Origin: Stagonosporopsis chrysanthemi
Taxonomy: Eukaryota > Ascomycota > Dothideomycetes > Pleosporales > Didymellaceae
Reading direction: 5' to 3'
NCBI GenBank assembly: GCA_022560025.1
Contig: JAFISE010000034.1
Span: 62,001 to 126,000 of the forward strand
Length of the DNA stretch: 64,000 nucleotides
The translations under genes were made by a program, and so were the position numbers. Below, in pieces: positions 22,109 through 34,511 of this stretch. Positions within the stretch are counted from its first letter, which is position 1; every line of letters begins with the position of its first letter. Below the pieces are notes generated by a model. It saw only the letters and a program-made list of their open reading frames with translations. It did not search any database and was not told the origin of the DNA.

Positions 22109-23768
22109 ATGGATGACCAAAATCCTGACAGCCGTAAAAAGAGGAGGATCGCTCCCTCCAGTTTGACGACAACACGGCCGACCGAAAGCGGAGAAGCAGA
22201 ATCTGCCGTACCGCATCGTACGCTCAATAGCGATCCACCAACACAACTCGGAGCCTGGGATTTCCTGGCCAAGTGGAACGCGACCGACGACGTCATCATA
22301 GGCGGCATAGATGAAGAGGAGTATTACTCCGATGTGAGCAGCGAGTCTCATGCTGCTCTAGAAACCGCAGAGTACGAGAGTGAAGACGGAGATGATGTAC
22401 CTCTTGAGGGGACTGCAGCCAGACCCAGCAAACTGGGCACAGAAAAAGTCACCGAAATCATCAATGAGTGCATTGAGAAGTACGCAAATGCTTGGACACC
22501 AGGGAAAGACGAGAAGAAGCGCAAGGACGAGACAGGGCAAGCCGAAGTGCCTGTCACGTACGATGCGCTCGCATTGTGGGAAGATGCAGAAGCTGCTGGA
22601 GAGCGTGTGCAGCTTGCTGAGAGATATGGGCTGGAAGCAGAGTACTACCGACAGCGTCTCGATAAACTGTGTGAGGAGGTCTTGAAGGACGCCGGCGACA
22701 CGGTTGCCGGAGTGCGGAAGGCAAGTGTCTTTGCAGTCTCCTTTTTACGCTTCACTAACGATGCCAAACCAGCAATGCCGAAACTTGGAAGGGACCGTGG
22801 AAATGCTTGAACGCGCGACCTGGCTCGAAGAGATATACAAGCTACCTCCGGACACCGGCAGTGGCGACGAAGCACCAGATAGGCTTGCTTTCTCTGCTGA
22901 TTATACCCAAGCACCTGAAGTGTGGCCGACTGCTTTCGCCCAGCATGGCAGCTCGTACCCTCAATTCATTGACCTTGGGGAACCCTCCGACTCCGAAGTC
23001 TCTGAAGCTGAGTGTCCGCTACCTGTGAAACGTTCCACAACGCCTGCACGGGTCAAGAGCTACAACAAACAGGAGCAGATCATCCCAGATGGCCGATTGA
23101 ATTCAGATTCTATTCTTGTCCCATCCATTGAGACCGTAGGGCCCGCGCCAGTAGCAAGTCCGCTCCTGGCTGAAGGATCACGAGCATTGCTTAGCGATGC
23201 GCCCGAGAGCGCCTCGTTTTCCACCGTGAGCCGCTGGAGCTGGGCTCAGCTAGAAGAAACTCAAGATCGGAAGCGAATCGTTTCGAAAGCCATCTGCGAG
23301 CTGAAAACGACAGACCGGGATGTCATCCGAGAGAGGCTCCAGAAAGTTGGCAGAGCCAACATGGTTCGTGAAATCCCAGCATGTGTCGGTATGCTTCTGC
23401 GCGGCGACAAGAGAATGCCTGGGATTTTGCCACAAGACTTGCCAAAGATCCTAAACTTCACCAGACTATTCTTGTGCTGGTGGTTATGCGGTAACTATAC
23501 CCAGAAAGAGCCATCCGAGGTTGATCTCGCAGATCTGAAGGATTGTCTACTAAATCGTTCATTGGATCCGTCCACCTTTTGCGATTACGTTGACACACTT
23601 CTGGGCACGACTCTTAGTGAGGCAGCCCTCAAGTGTCCAACACAGCCATCACAGGCTGAGATCATTGAGATCTCTGATGATGAGGAGCCTCCTTCACAGC
23701 TTCCTCATCGGCGTAAATGGGATATACACAAGCCTGAAATGCTCAGAGCAACTATTACAATTGATTAA
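22109..23768 (+). CDS. DUF7607-like conserved fungal protein, probably nuclear
   Basis: Exons 22109-22720 and 22773-23768 give 535 aa. The 52-nt intron starts with GC rather than GT (AAG|GCAAGT), has a perfect CACTAAC branch site and ends CCAG. Splicing there joins AGVRK to QCRNLEGTVEML in phase and removes the only frame break. Visible features are a basic cluster near residue 9 (RKKRR) that could be a nuclear signal and a conserved C-terminal block (RWSWAQLEETQDRKRIV through GNYTQKEPSEVD). A hydrophobic-acidic motif, EIIEISDDEE, near residue 502 resembles a SUMO-interaction motif. The DUF7607 assignment is from memory of that block and is uncertain; no biochemical role is inferred. Confidence 0.8.
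22721..22772 (+). other. GC-AG intron
   Basis: The donor is AG|GCAAGT, the usual context for the minor GC-AG class. The branch site CTAAC lies about 20 nt before the acceptor CAG. The only nearby GT (in GTGTCT, four bases downstream of the GC) leaves the wrong phase. Confidence 0.8.
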
Positions 23769-24754
23769 TACCCATGTATCCATACCCTAAGTGCAGTTTG
23801 GGTGTGGCAAATCGGCTACACGAATACGCTCAATCGGGTTCTCCGCAGGACACAGAAACGCGTCATTGGCTAGAAGCCCACAACCAATCTGGCGCTCGAT
23901 CTTCCGCATTTGGCGTTCTACCTGCCTCGATAGGTTGAGGACGTTACAGGAGCTGCGCACCTATGTGCGAACTTCTGCTCATTTCCCTGGTTTTTAAAAC
24001 ATACAGACCGGACGGCGGTGCGGCGTGTATCGGCAAGATGCCGAAATCTGACAAGAGATGCCGCAAAAGCTTAACAAGTGGTGTGACAATATAGACGTAA
24101 AGCATGGTCAGCAGCAATGGCTAGGCCTGAGTAAGCGTGTGCTGTGGGCATGTATCCTCAACTTCGTAATTGACCAGAAATGCGCCGATCATGGGTAGAC
24201 TGAGCGCCGAGGTTGTACCAGAACTTTGGCACAAAGGGCCTTGTACCCGGTTAGCATAGCAAGAGTCCGGATCGCAGGTTGAGACAACGTTGACACAACG
24301 TTGAGCCGATGCTGTCCACAGCGATCGTTGTCGTATAAGTACAGTCAGAATTGATGTTTGAAGTTTGGGCGGTGGGCCTTAGTGCAGCGTCTCCATCGCT
24401 GACAGCATCTTTGTGACCAGCACAACCACGGGCAGTTGAGCGACAGGCATCGGTACCCCTCACACGGATCGTGCCACGGTGCCAGCCATGGAACCGTCAG
24501 AGCAACCAAACCCAGATCGAAGGTGGTGTCGGCATATTATAGCGGCAGAGCCAATCAAGTTCTGTGCATTTGATGCCGACGCCGGCCGCTTAGTCTGGTT
24601 CTCAATTCCGCATATGAAATGATTTGTGTCCGCGTATTCTTACACCGCTCCAACCATCCTTTCTCTCCTCAGCTTCTCCTCTCGACAGTGACATTTCAGG
24701 TGTCCGTCACAATCGCCCATCCCCAAAATTTGCCCCACTCCACTATTGCCCATC
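23769..24754. promoter_or_regulatory. Promoter region of HEM1
   Basis: About 1 kb between the DUF7607-like stop and the HEM1 start. A CCAAT box (gagCCAATcaag) lies near 24549, about 200 bp before the ATG. In other fungi the HAP/CBC complex binds such sites in heme and respiratory genes, so a role here is plausible but inferred. Two tandem copies of acaacgttga lie near 24284-24304. Confidence 0.45.
24284..24304 (+). repeat. Tandem ACAACGTTGA repeat
   Basis: Two copies of a 10-bp unit, each holding the palindrome AACGTT, are separated by one base, about 460 bp upstream of HEM1. The spacing places the palindromes about one helical turn apart. Confidence 0.7.
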
Positions 24755-26715
24755 ATGGAGGCTCTTCTGCGCCAGTCGAGGACCATGTGCCCGTTCCTAC
24801 ACAAGACGTCGCCCGCCACGCTCCGCTCGCTCTCGACCACCGCTGCTAGCCACGATGTCTCCCCTAGTGCTGGAAGCATGTCGAACCTCCAGGTGCTCGG
24901 CAAGCGCTGCCCCATCATGGGCAAGGCACTTGCCGTGCAGAGCGCTCGCTCTGGCAACAGCGCCCTCGCCGGTGCTTTTGGCGGAGTGCGTGCCTACACC
25001 ACCCGCGTGAACCGTGCCAAGCTGCACACTACTGCGCATAAGGAGGCTCATGTTGAAACCGAGCGCATCCGCGGCCAGCAAGGTACGAATTGGACCTTAG
25101 AGGGGATGTAGTTGTATACGTCATCCCGCCACTCAGTGCCCATGTAACATGAACACTCGATCACAGATTGCTGACATGGAATTCAGCCCCGATCCCGTTC
25201 CCCCACGCAGCGCAGAAGCCCGCAGCCGCTCGATCTGCCAATGTTGGCCAATCTCAGGGCGCCAAGCCGGCGCATTTCGATTACGAGGCCTATTACGAGG
25301 GTGAACTGGAGAAGAAGCACAAGGACAAGTCGTACCGCTATTTCAACAACATCAACCGCCTGGCTAAGGAGTTTCCCCGTGCTCACAAGGAATCGCCCGA
25401 GGACAAGGTTACCGTATGGTGCTCCAACGACTACCTCGGTATGGGCCGCAATCCGGCTGTGTTGAAGTCGATGCACGAGACCCTGGACAACTACGGAGCT
25501 GGCGCTGGAGGTACCAGGAACATTTCTGGCCACAATCAGCACGCAGTCGCGTTGGAAAACACTATCGCGCAACTCCACTCGAAGGAAGCCGCGCTGGTTT
25601 TCTCTTCATGCTATGTTGCTAACGATGCAACTCTTGCGACTCTCGGCAGCAAGATGCCGAACTGTGTCATCCTCTCGGACAGTCTCAATCACGCCTCAAT
25701 GATCCAAGGCATCCGTCATTCTGGTGCAAACAAGGTGGTCTTCAAGCACAATGATGTTGCCGATCTTGAGGCTAAGTTGGCGGCGATCCCCGCCGAGTAT
25801 CCCAAGATCATTGCTTTCGAAAGTGTGTATAGCATGTGCGGCTCTATCGGCCCTATCGAGGAGATCTGCGACCTTGCAGAGAAATACGGTGCCATCACTT
25901 TCTTGGACGAGGTCCATGCTGTCGGCATGTACGGATCCCACGGCGCCGGCGTTGCAGAGCACCTTGATTACGAGGCCCATAAGGCTGGCAAGCCCAAGGG
26001 CACAATCATGGACCGCATCGATATCATCACTGGAACGCTTGGAAAGGCCTACGGTTGCGTTGGTGGCTATATTGCCGGCTCTGCCAAGCTTGTTGACACT
26101 ATCCGGTCATTGGCGCCCGGTTTCATCTTTACTACCTCGCTCCCACCTGCGACCATGGCTGGTGCCAAGACTGCTATCGAGTACCAGGCGAACTACCAGG
26201 GCGACAGGCGTCTCCAGCAGCTGCACACCCGTGCGGTCAAGGACGAGCTGAACGCACGCGACATTCCGGTTATTCCCAACCCCAGCCACATCATACCTGT
26301 CCTGGTCGGAAATGCCGAGATCGCGAAGAAGGCTTCTGATCTGCTCCTCGAGGACTGGGGTATCTATGTGCAGGCCATCAACTACCCTACCGTTCCTGTT
26401 GGCCAGGAGCGTCTCCGTGTCACGCCTACCCCAGGCCACGTTCGCGAGTTCCGCGAGCATCTCGTAGAGGCTTTCGATGCAGTCTGGAAGCAGCTTGGTA
26501 TCAAGCGCACCAGCGAGTGGGCTGCCGAGGGTGGCTTCATTGGCGTCGGTGAGCCTGGCAAGGCTGAGGAGCTTCCCCTCTGGACCGACGAGCAGCTTGG
26601 CGTCGACACTGTCCTCAAGGAAATGAAGGCCGGTCAGGGCGCTGTCGGTGTCTTGGAGGCCGTACTCGAGAACGAGCGCAAGGCCACGGCTCAGGCTGTC
26701 AGCGCTGCTGCTTAA
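24755..26715 (+). CDS. HEM1: 5-aminolevulinate synthase, mitochondrial
   Basis: This PLP enzyme condenses glycine and succinyl-CoA in the mitochondrial matrix, the first step of heme synthesis. Exons 24755-25082 and 25187-26715 (104-nt intron, GTACGA donor, branch GCTGAC, acceptor TTCAG) give 618 aa. The N-terminus is basic and Ser/Thr-rich, as in matrix targeting signals, and contains two Cys-Pro heme regulatory motifs, at Cys12 (TMCPF) and Cys52 (KRCPIM). The catalytic core starts near [20 protein letters not shown]. The PLP-binding Lys is near residue 396 ([14 protein letters not shown]). The substrate-binding Arg and glycine loops of the alpha-oxoamine synthase family look normal. The Cys-Pro motifs suggest feedback by heme on import or stability, known for this family and inferred here. 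Confidence 0.96.
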
Positions 26716-27319
26716 ACGCGTTTTACTGCGCAACCACCGTTGGACTGGGACTGGTCACTCCTTCGCTTTTGAGACCTGTGTAGATAGCTTGCCATGCTGG
26801 CAGACGAATCAATCCTCTGACATCATGCCAACAAACATGTTACTTATCCCGTGATTCATGCGTACAAGCACATGTGTTTTGCTGTGCAGGTACAGCATCG
26901 TGAGTGGTGACTACCACTCTCGTGACTACTATTGTCGTACTGTGAAGACAAGTCTTCACTATGGTTCGAGTCATAGTGTGCACCATGCGGCCCCGAGTGA
27001 ATGGAGCAGTTCTGTGGGGCGGGCTTGGCATGCGCGCCCGAGCTTCTCTCAAAGGCAGTCGCAAGTGTTCATGAGCACAAACTCAGCCGCGTCGACCCAC
27101 CACCGTCCAACAGTCATTGTCACGTTGCTAACTTACCGTTCCGCAACGTTGCGTGTACTAATCTGGAGTCCAGTCTGCGTCCTTTGTCGCGCGCCTGCGC
27201 ACGCGTATCGCACCTATTGCACCAAGCTCCTCTCACTCCACGAGCTTCCGCGCATGTCATTCTCGTATTAGCCCACCCTCCAACCTTCGCCGGTCTCGCG
27301 ACCACCAGAGACGCTCGCC
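26716..27319. other. Intergenic stretch between HEM1 and THO2
   Basis: About 0.6 kb holding the HEM1 3' UTR and the THO2 promoter. It contains three short perfect inverted repeats between 26902 and 26978. No gene is seen. Confidence 0.55.
26902..26978. repeat. Cluster of three short inverted repeats
   Basis: Three perfect hairpin-capable sequences lie within 77 bp. The first has 7-bp arms (gagtggt/accactc, 26902-26919). The second has 8-bp arms (gtgaagac/gtcttcac, 26942-26959). The third has 7-bp arms (cactatg/catagtg, 26957-26978). They lie about 190-260 bp past the HEM1 stop codon and could act in 3' end processing or be chance. Confidence 0.75.
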
Positions 27320-30300
27320 ATGGCTCCTGGCCCGAAACGAAAGCGCGGCGATCGCACTTACTCCCAGGACGACAGCCCGCGACCCTCGCCGCACCGACCG
27401 CAGAACCTACCACTCGGGCATTACCAGCATCAGAACAGCCCTCGTGGCGGCCGAGGAGGCGGCGACAGGCGGCAAAGCAGAGGAGGAGGGCCTATGGGCG
27501 GCGGTGGCCGTGGAGCTTTTAGTGTGCCGCAAAGCCCCAACGTCGGATATGCTCCACCACCTGTCCGGTCTCCAGTAACAAGCGCACCACCGCCACCACT
27601 ACCACCACCACCACCTAGGCCCACGTCAGCTACCGCTCCGACTCCAGCGCCGCCCAAAGAACTCGTCTCCGTACCCGCAGCGCCGACACGTGAAGTGCCC
27701 GCGAGCAACGAATACCTCACATCCCAGCGCGTTGCTAGGTGGAACAATGAAGCACGACAGGCAGTCATTGAGGCTGCGCTGGCCGCTCAGCGCGGAGGCG
27801 ATGCCTTCACCCTGTCGATCGTCTTCCACGAGATCATCGAAGCCTCTCTGTACCGTCAGTTGAGCTCAGGCGAGCTGGGATCGCTGGTACGGGACATCAT
27901 CACCGCACCCTCAGACGCCTCAGTGGACCCGATTTCCATCTTTCTCGACACGCTCAGCTCCTTGACAGAGGATGAAGAGAAGCAGAGACTCGTGCGGCAC
28001 ATGCTCATGGCCACCGAGATCGATGTTGAAAGAATGCGGAGAGAGCTCGACGCCCCCCTCCTCAAACAACTGGAACTAGTCCGAGCGAGCTTCAACAAGA
28101 TGGCAGTACGCAAAGCCACCCATGCACTGTACCGGCAGTCAAATTACAACCTTCTGCGCGAAGAGACTGAGGGCTATTCGAAGCTCATGACGGAATTCTT
28201 TACGACTGTCAACAGTGAACCGCCGAGCCACGAAGTTGTCAGCGAGACATACCAGCGCGTGAATGCGCTCATCGGCGCATTCGATCTTGATATCGGCAGA
28301 GTGCTTGATGTAACGTTAGACGTGTTCGCCAATCTTTTGGTCAAGCACGGCAAATTCTTCGTCAAGTTCCTTCGTTTGACCGCATGGTGGCCCGAACAAC
28401 GGGGGTTGGAAGGTATCGAATGGGAAGAACCTGACGTGTCTACATTACCAAAATGGGCCCAGCCAAAGTCGGCTACGTGGTACTACTCCGAAGAAGAGAA
28501 GCTCGAACAATTGCAGCTCCGCGAGCGCCGAGATCGCAAGTTTTGGGATCGTGTTGGAGAGCTCGAACGCTCACGAAAGGGTAAAGGCATCGAGTCATTT
28601 TACGAAGTTGGCGCCCGGCGCATCACAGCGAACAACAGGCCGAGAGACGAGAAACTACATGCAGAGGGTGCTGTACTGTCTGAACAACAAGCGGCGCGAA
28701 AGTGGGCTGACGATTGGATGTCGCAAACTGGAACACTACCACCCTCTGGCAACGATACTGCCGCACAGCTGCTTGGCTTCAAGCTGCAGTTTTACGCGTC
28801 TGACGCCCGTGATGCATCAGACTTTCTCCCCGACAACCTCATTCACCTGGCGGCACTCCTTATCAAAGTGGGATTCATTTCCATCCTGGACCTCTACCCC
28901 CACCTATATCCACCTGAAAACGAGATGTCGGCGCACCACCAAAGGCTCCTGCAAGCCAAGAAGGAAAAGGAATTGAAGGAGAGTGGGAAAGACAATGCAC
29001 TGACGATGTCGGTGCTGACGGACGACTCTATGACAGCACCACCAGCCGTTAGCCGCCTTCGTGACGCCGAGAAAACCACGAAACCGGAACCTGACAGTGG
29101 TGCCTCAAGCGAAGCACCAGATGCAAAGCCGTCGTTGCCAGAGCCGGCTGACCAGAAATACCAGTTGCTCAAAAGCTTGCTCTGCATTGGCGCGTTGCCC
29201 GAGGCCTTGTTCATACTCGGGCTTCACCCGTGGCTGCTAGAGGTTTACCCGGATCTATTGGAACTCCTCACTCGATTAGCGCACCACTCGCTTGGCAAAG
29301 TCTACGAGGCAGCAAGGCCTGTTCCTCTCGAGAAGATCCCAGTTGTATCAAAAGGCTCTGGTGTTCGCCCGAGCGACTTCGTACCTCGGCGGACTCTTCG
29401 ATGGCCGAAACCAGACCAGAAGGATGCAGGCGATGGCGTTGATTATCGATTCTACTGGGAAGACTGGGCTGACAATGTGCCCGTTTGTCAGAATGTGGAT
29501 GATGTGATCAAGTTGTGTATCAGTCTGCTTGGCCTTCTCGGTCCCGAATGCGGCCAAGACACCGTCTTATTGACCAAGATCGCGCGTATCGCTAGAAAGG
29601 ATTTCGCAGATGACCCTTCAGACACGAACCGACACCGATGGATCAAGTTCTCAACAACTTTCCTCTGCCCCTCCCTTTCTTTCACCGGCCAGAACCCTGG
29701 CGTGGTCAACGAGGTTTGGGAGCTTCTCAAACAATTCGATACCGCGACAAGATTCACAATCTATGATCAGTGGCAAGTCAAGGCAGCGATGAAGCCCACT
29801 TTCAGACAAATGTTCAAGAAGATCAACACAGCTACAAGCAAAGAGCTGAATAAGATCACTACTACGAACGTCAAAGAGTCCGGTCGGAAAATCGCCAAAA
29901 TCTCCTACTCCAACCCCGGCATCGTTTTCAAAAACATCGTCACTCGACTTATTGGGTATCCCAACATGATTGATGCCCTTGTGGAGTGCAGTAAATACAT
30001 CACACTCCTTGGCTACGACGTGCTTACTTGGACGGTTGTTACCACCCTCACAAATCCGAGCAGAGAAGGACGGAAGGGGGATGGCATGTTTGCCCAGGTT
30101 TGGCTCACCAATCTCTCCACGTTCATCGGCAGAGCGTATCAACGGTATGCCCTACTGGACCCAACACCGGTACTTCAGTACATGACGCATCAGCTCCTGC
30201 AATCCTCGGGCGAGCTGTATATGCTGGACGTTCTCGAACAGGTCCTCAAATTGATGGGTGGCATTGCTCCTACTGGCTCACTTTCGGAGTCAACAGTCCT

Positions 30301-33300
30301 GTCATTGAGTGCAGGGCCTGTCCTTCGGGCATACACTCTCCAACACAATCTCTCAGATACTCGACACTTGGCTGCCTCCTCGGCTAAGCGTCTGGCGAAG
30401 TGTTTGAGAGAGAAACAACTTGCGCCACAGATCCTCGTTGCGCTTGCGCAGCATGTTGAAGCCTTCATACACCGCGACGACATGATTGATGCTCCGGATA
30501 AAGTCGTGTTCTTCAATGCGGACAAACTCTACTCCAACCTTTTTCAATACCTTGAGTTCCTCCGCGCCTACATTTCGGAAGAAGAGTTCGACACCGCCTT
30601 CCCTGGATTGATCGAGATGATCTCTGATTACAGGGTAGATCCGACTATTGCCTTTACTATCTGCCGTGCAAGCATTGCCGCAAAAGCGAACGCGTTCAGA
30701 ATCGAGCAGCAAAGCAAAGCCTCGAAGACGGGGGAGAATTCCAACGGCGAGGACATCGTGATGGAGGGCGCAGAGAGCACAGTGACAGCCAACAAAGCTG
30801 TCGCTTCCTCCCAAACCCCAGGCGAGGATGCAGCTACGACAACCGGGGATGTTGAGATGGACGGAGCGACTAAGTTTAAATCTGCGAGCGCTGGCCTTGA
30901 GTCGACGAATGCAGAGATCGAGAAGGTGGTGGAGCAGCTCAGGGCTGTGTTGCCCAAACCCTTCGCTGATCATCCTTGCCTGTCGTTCTTTGTCACGTTC
31001 TGGCAATTGTCTCTTTCTGACGTCGACCAAAATGGCATCAAAGACCGATACCGCGAGACGATTCAAAACTTCCAACGACAAGCAGCTCCACTGCATACAG
31101 AGCGCCGGTACAACTCCCGCATCCCTAAGCAGGATACACCGGAACAGCGACGTGCAAAGGAAGAGATCACAAAGCTCAACAAGGAGCGGGATTCATTTGC
31201 CAAGGTTGCAAAAGCTACTCAAGATCAGCTGCGAGTCGAGATGAGCAGGTGGTTCGCGGACGTACCCATCATGGGCCGACAGTCTGACGCTCTACACCTG
31301 GCACTGCTCCAGGATTGCTTCATACCTCGCAGTCGCATGTCTCTCCACGATGCACAGTACACGTCTGCTATGCTCCACTTCATGCACAGCTCCGGAGTGC
31401 CTGGATTTCGCACAATCAAATTGCTCGACTACCTTTTTGTCGCCAATAGGCTGAGTGCCATCATCGGAATGTACTCAGAGGAGGAGTCGAAGAACTTCGG
31501 TCGATTTCTTAACGATATCATGAGGGACCTTCAGAAGTGGCACGAAAACAAGAACGATGCCTACACAAAGTTTGCATACGGTGAGAACAAGAAGCTACCT
31601 GGCTTTGGTAAGAAGTTCGACGCCAATCGCGACCCCGAGGTTCATCTAGACTACAACGAGTTCTGCCTTGTTCTATTTAAGTGGCACAAGGCCCTGTACA
31701 CTGCGCTCAAGGCTTGTATAGAAAGCGGCAAATTCTCAGAGATCCGCAACGCGATCAGCGTGCTGAATGCGGTCTCTTCTAGCTTCCCTAAGGTCGACAC
31801 AATGCGCGACGGCTTGCAAGCTCCGCTGGAACGCATTGCAGAGACTGACGAGAGAGATGATCTCAAGATCTCCGCGATGTCTACGTTTAGGATCTTCAAG
31901 CAAGGTAAAGCGCACTGGCGCGCTGAGTGGCAATTCCGCAACGTGAGTCGGCCCACCAAATCTTGGCAATCCCGGTTTACTGATATGCAAAAGACGGCAC
32001 CGCCACCGGAGGCTAGCAATGGCACCAGCAAAGCAGGTTCTCAAACACCTCAGCCAAAAGATGCTGCGGCATCTAGACTCAATGCCAACGCCCCGGTCTT
32101 CAAGTCGAGGAACGACTCGTAAGTCAGCCCCCCGGTACAGAACTCCTCAGCCGCTCATACTCAATACAGCAACGGGACGCCAAAACCCACGGATGGCTCC
32201 GAAGACGATGCGCAGAAGCGCGGATCTACGCCTGCGACCCCAGCAATCCGTTCAGACGACAGAGAATCTGCAAAGGGCGGTGCGCGGGAGTCTGACGTTA
32301 GAGACCCCACCCCTTCACAACAAGAGCGCGGTAACACACCGGCACGCGGTACACCTGGTCCATCTGGGCATGCCTCGTCTGTACCTCCTCGACCATCGAA
32401 CCAGGGTCCGAACATGAACAGACCTTCTCATGCCTTGCCCATCAGGCCGGACTCCCAGCCTCATAGATCGCGCCCCTCTGATCGTCAATCTGAATACGTT
32501 CCTCTCCATGGTCGACACGACAGTCGAGTGCCCTCCAACGACTACGGACGACTTGATCACCCTAATGATCTTCGTGACCGAGCCGTCGCTGGGGGAAGGA
32601 CCCCTGAGAGAGGCCCCGGCCCTCTGGATCGCCGTGACTACAGCAGAGGCGATCCTAGAGATTATGACGATCGAGCTATGCGAGTACCTCCTCGTGACAC
32701 AAGGCCTCCTATCCGCGGTCCTCCCCAATGGCCGCAAAGAGACTCTAGGGACAGCAGAGATGCTAGAGATGACCGTGAGCGACTCGAGCACCGAGGATAC
32801 CCGCCACCGTCTACTATGGAGCCCAGAAGAGCGCCTTCGAGCTCCAGCATGTCACAGGAGTATGGTTCATACCAACGCGACTTGCCACCATCCAGACAGC
32901 AAGGATTGGACAGACCGGACGCTCCACCATCCCGGGCTCCGCCTGCGAATCTATCGACGCCTGTTGATGGTCCTGCTATCAACCCTGCTCGTGCAGCTCT
33001 GATAGACCCTGCAGTAAATCCAGCGCGTGCAGCTCTTATCAATGAAACCGGACCAACGAGGCACGAGTCTCCTCGATCTGATCGTGATGGACGCCGCGAC
33101 CGAGGGTCGCGTCCGCAGTCGCCGAGACGGGGAGAGGACAGACGAGGCAACGAGCCCCGAGGAGAAGAGCGTGGTCCACCGCCTCAACACATTCGCAGCG
33201 AGGCCCCTCGTGATCACTGGGAAGAACGTTTGCCTCCACAAGGGCCGCCAGCCAGCCGTGATCGTCGAGAGGAGATGAGTGTCAACAGCATGCCCACTGG

Positions 33301-34511
33301 CCCTCGTGGCCCAAGGCATGAGTCACAACGACCTGAGAATATGGGCTCTTCGCGTGGCTCTCGCGAAATGTTCCAGCCCACGCAGTCTTTACGTCAGCCG
33401 AACAGTCAAGCACAGGATCCCAACTACGGCAGGCTTAATGCGCCGGCCGAGCCAGCTCCCTCCGGCCCACGTAGTGAGTGTTAGCAAACATATTCGATGG
33501 CCTATACTAACATACGTAGACGATCGTCGCGAAATCCCATCTCAGCCGCCACCAGCTAGTGCACCTTCAGGCCCAGCGGCAACAAATTTGACCCCTGGAG
33601 GCGTACATCCTAGCCGATCAGCAAACTTTGGCGGCAGCCGGCCGAATGCCCCGTCGATCCAGACAGATATGTCAAGCGCCCCGAGTGGACCACGCGGTGG
33701 TAGGACACCTCAGGGACCTTTGCCTTCACCGGGTGGCAGGGGACCCCCGACAGGGCCTGCCTTCAACAACGACCAAAGGCCGCGAAATACGAACCCTTTG
33801 CGCACGATCAACAGTGTGCTGAACCAGAACGCACCCTCACCGACGGAACGAAGTATGTCTGTTCAGGGTCTGAATGCTCCTGTCACTGTGCGGGGCCGGG
33901 GTGCGAATCGGGCCAATGGTCCAGTCGATGGACAAGACAGCCCTATGCCCCCGCCTCAATTTGCAGCGACGCCGAATTCTCGTGCTGAAGGCCCAAATTT
34001 CAGAGCTGACAGGCAAGGGCTCTCAGGCCAGACGGGCAGTGAACAACATGATGAGCGCTCAGAGTCGAGAAGCCGCCGTGGCGAGGGCAAACGTGAACGA
34101 GATCACGAAAAGCGATCGGAGGACCGAAGCAGTCGCAATGGGCCTAGCCAGAGAGGCGAGCCGGGTCAAGAGCAGGAGCGAGGTTCCGACCGCGAGCGTC
34201 ATGCGAAAAGGGGTAGCGATAGGGAAAGCAGCCGACGACATGGTGAGCGAGAAGGTGAACGTTCAAGTCGCGAGGGGGGAGAGCGATCGAGCCGGGAGAA
34301 TCGTGAACCACGCGAAAAAGCCGAGCCGCGGGAGCCTCGTGAGAGCAAGCCTCATCGCAGCTCTCGCGACGACGGACGGCCATCAGGATCAGGGCGAGAA
34401 GAGCGCGACCGACGCAGCAGAGGCGGAGGTGGAAACACGGGAGACGAAGCGCGCAAGCGAAACCGTGATCCTGCAGACCAGGCGCATGGCGACATGAAGC
34501 GCAGACGATAG
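27320..34511 (+). CDS. THO2: THO complex subunit 2
   Basis: Tho2 is the large scaffold of the nuclear THO/TREX complex, which couples transcription with mRNA packaging and export. Exons are 27320-32118, 32170-33473 and 33520-34511, joined by introns of 51 and 46 nt (the second has a perfect TACTAAC branch). They give 2364 aa. The first ~1600 residues are mostly helical, with conserved THO2 blocks such as SYSNPGIVFKNIVTRLIGYPN, HNKNDAYTKF-like KNDAYTKFAYGE and FRIFKQGKAHWRAEWQFRN. The N-terminus is Gly/Pro-rich. The C-terminal ~760 residues are disordered, rich in Arg, Ser, Glu, Asp and Pro, and end in basic MKRRR. Such tails bind RNA in known THO2 proteins. The apparent stop at 32122 lies inside the first intron donor, so the long first frame alone would give a truncated model. 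Confidence 0.93.
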
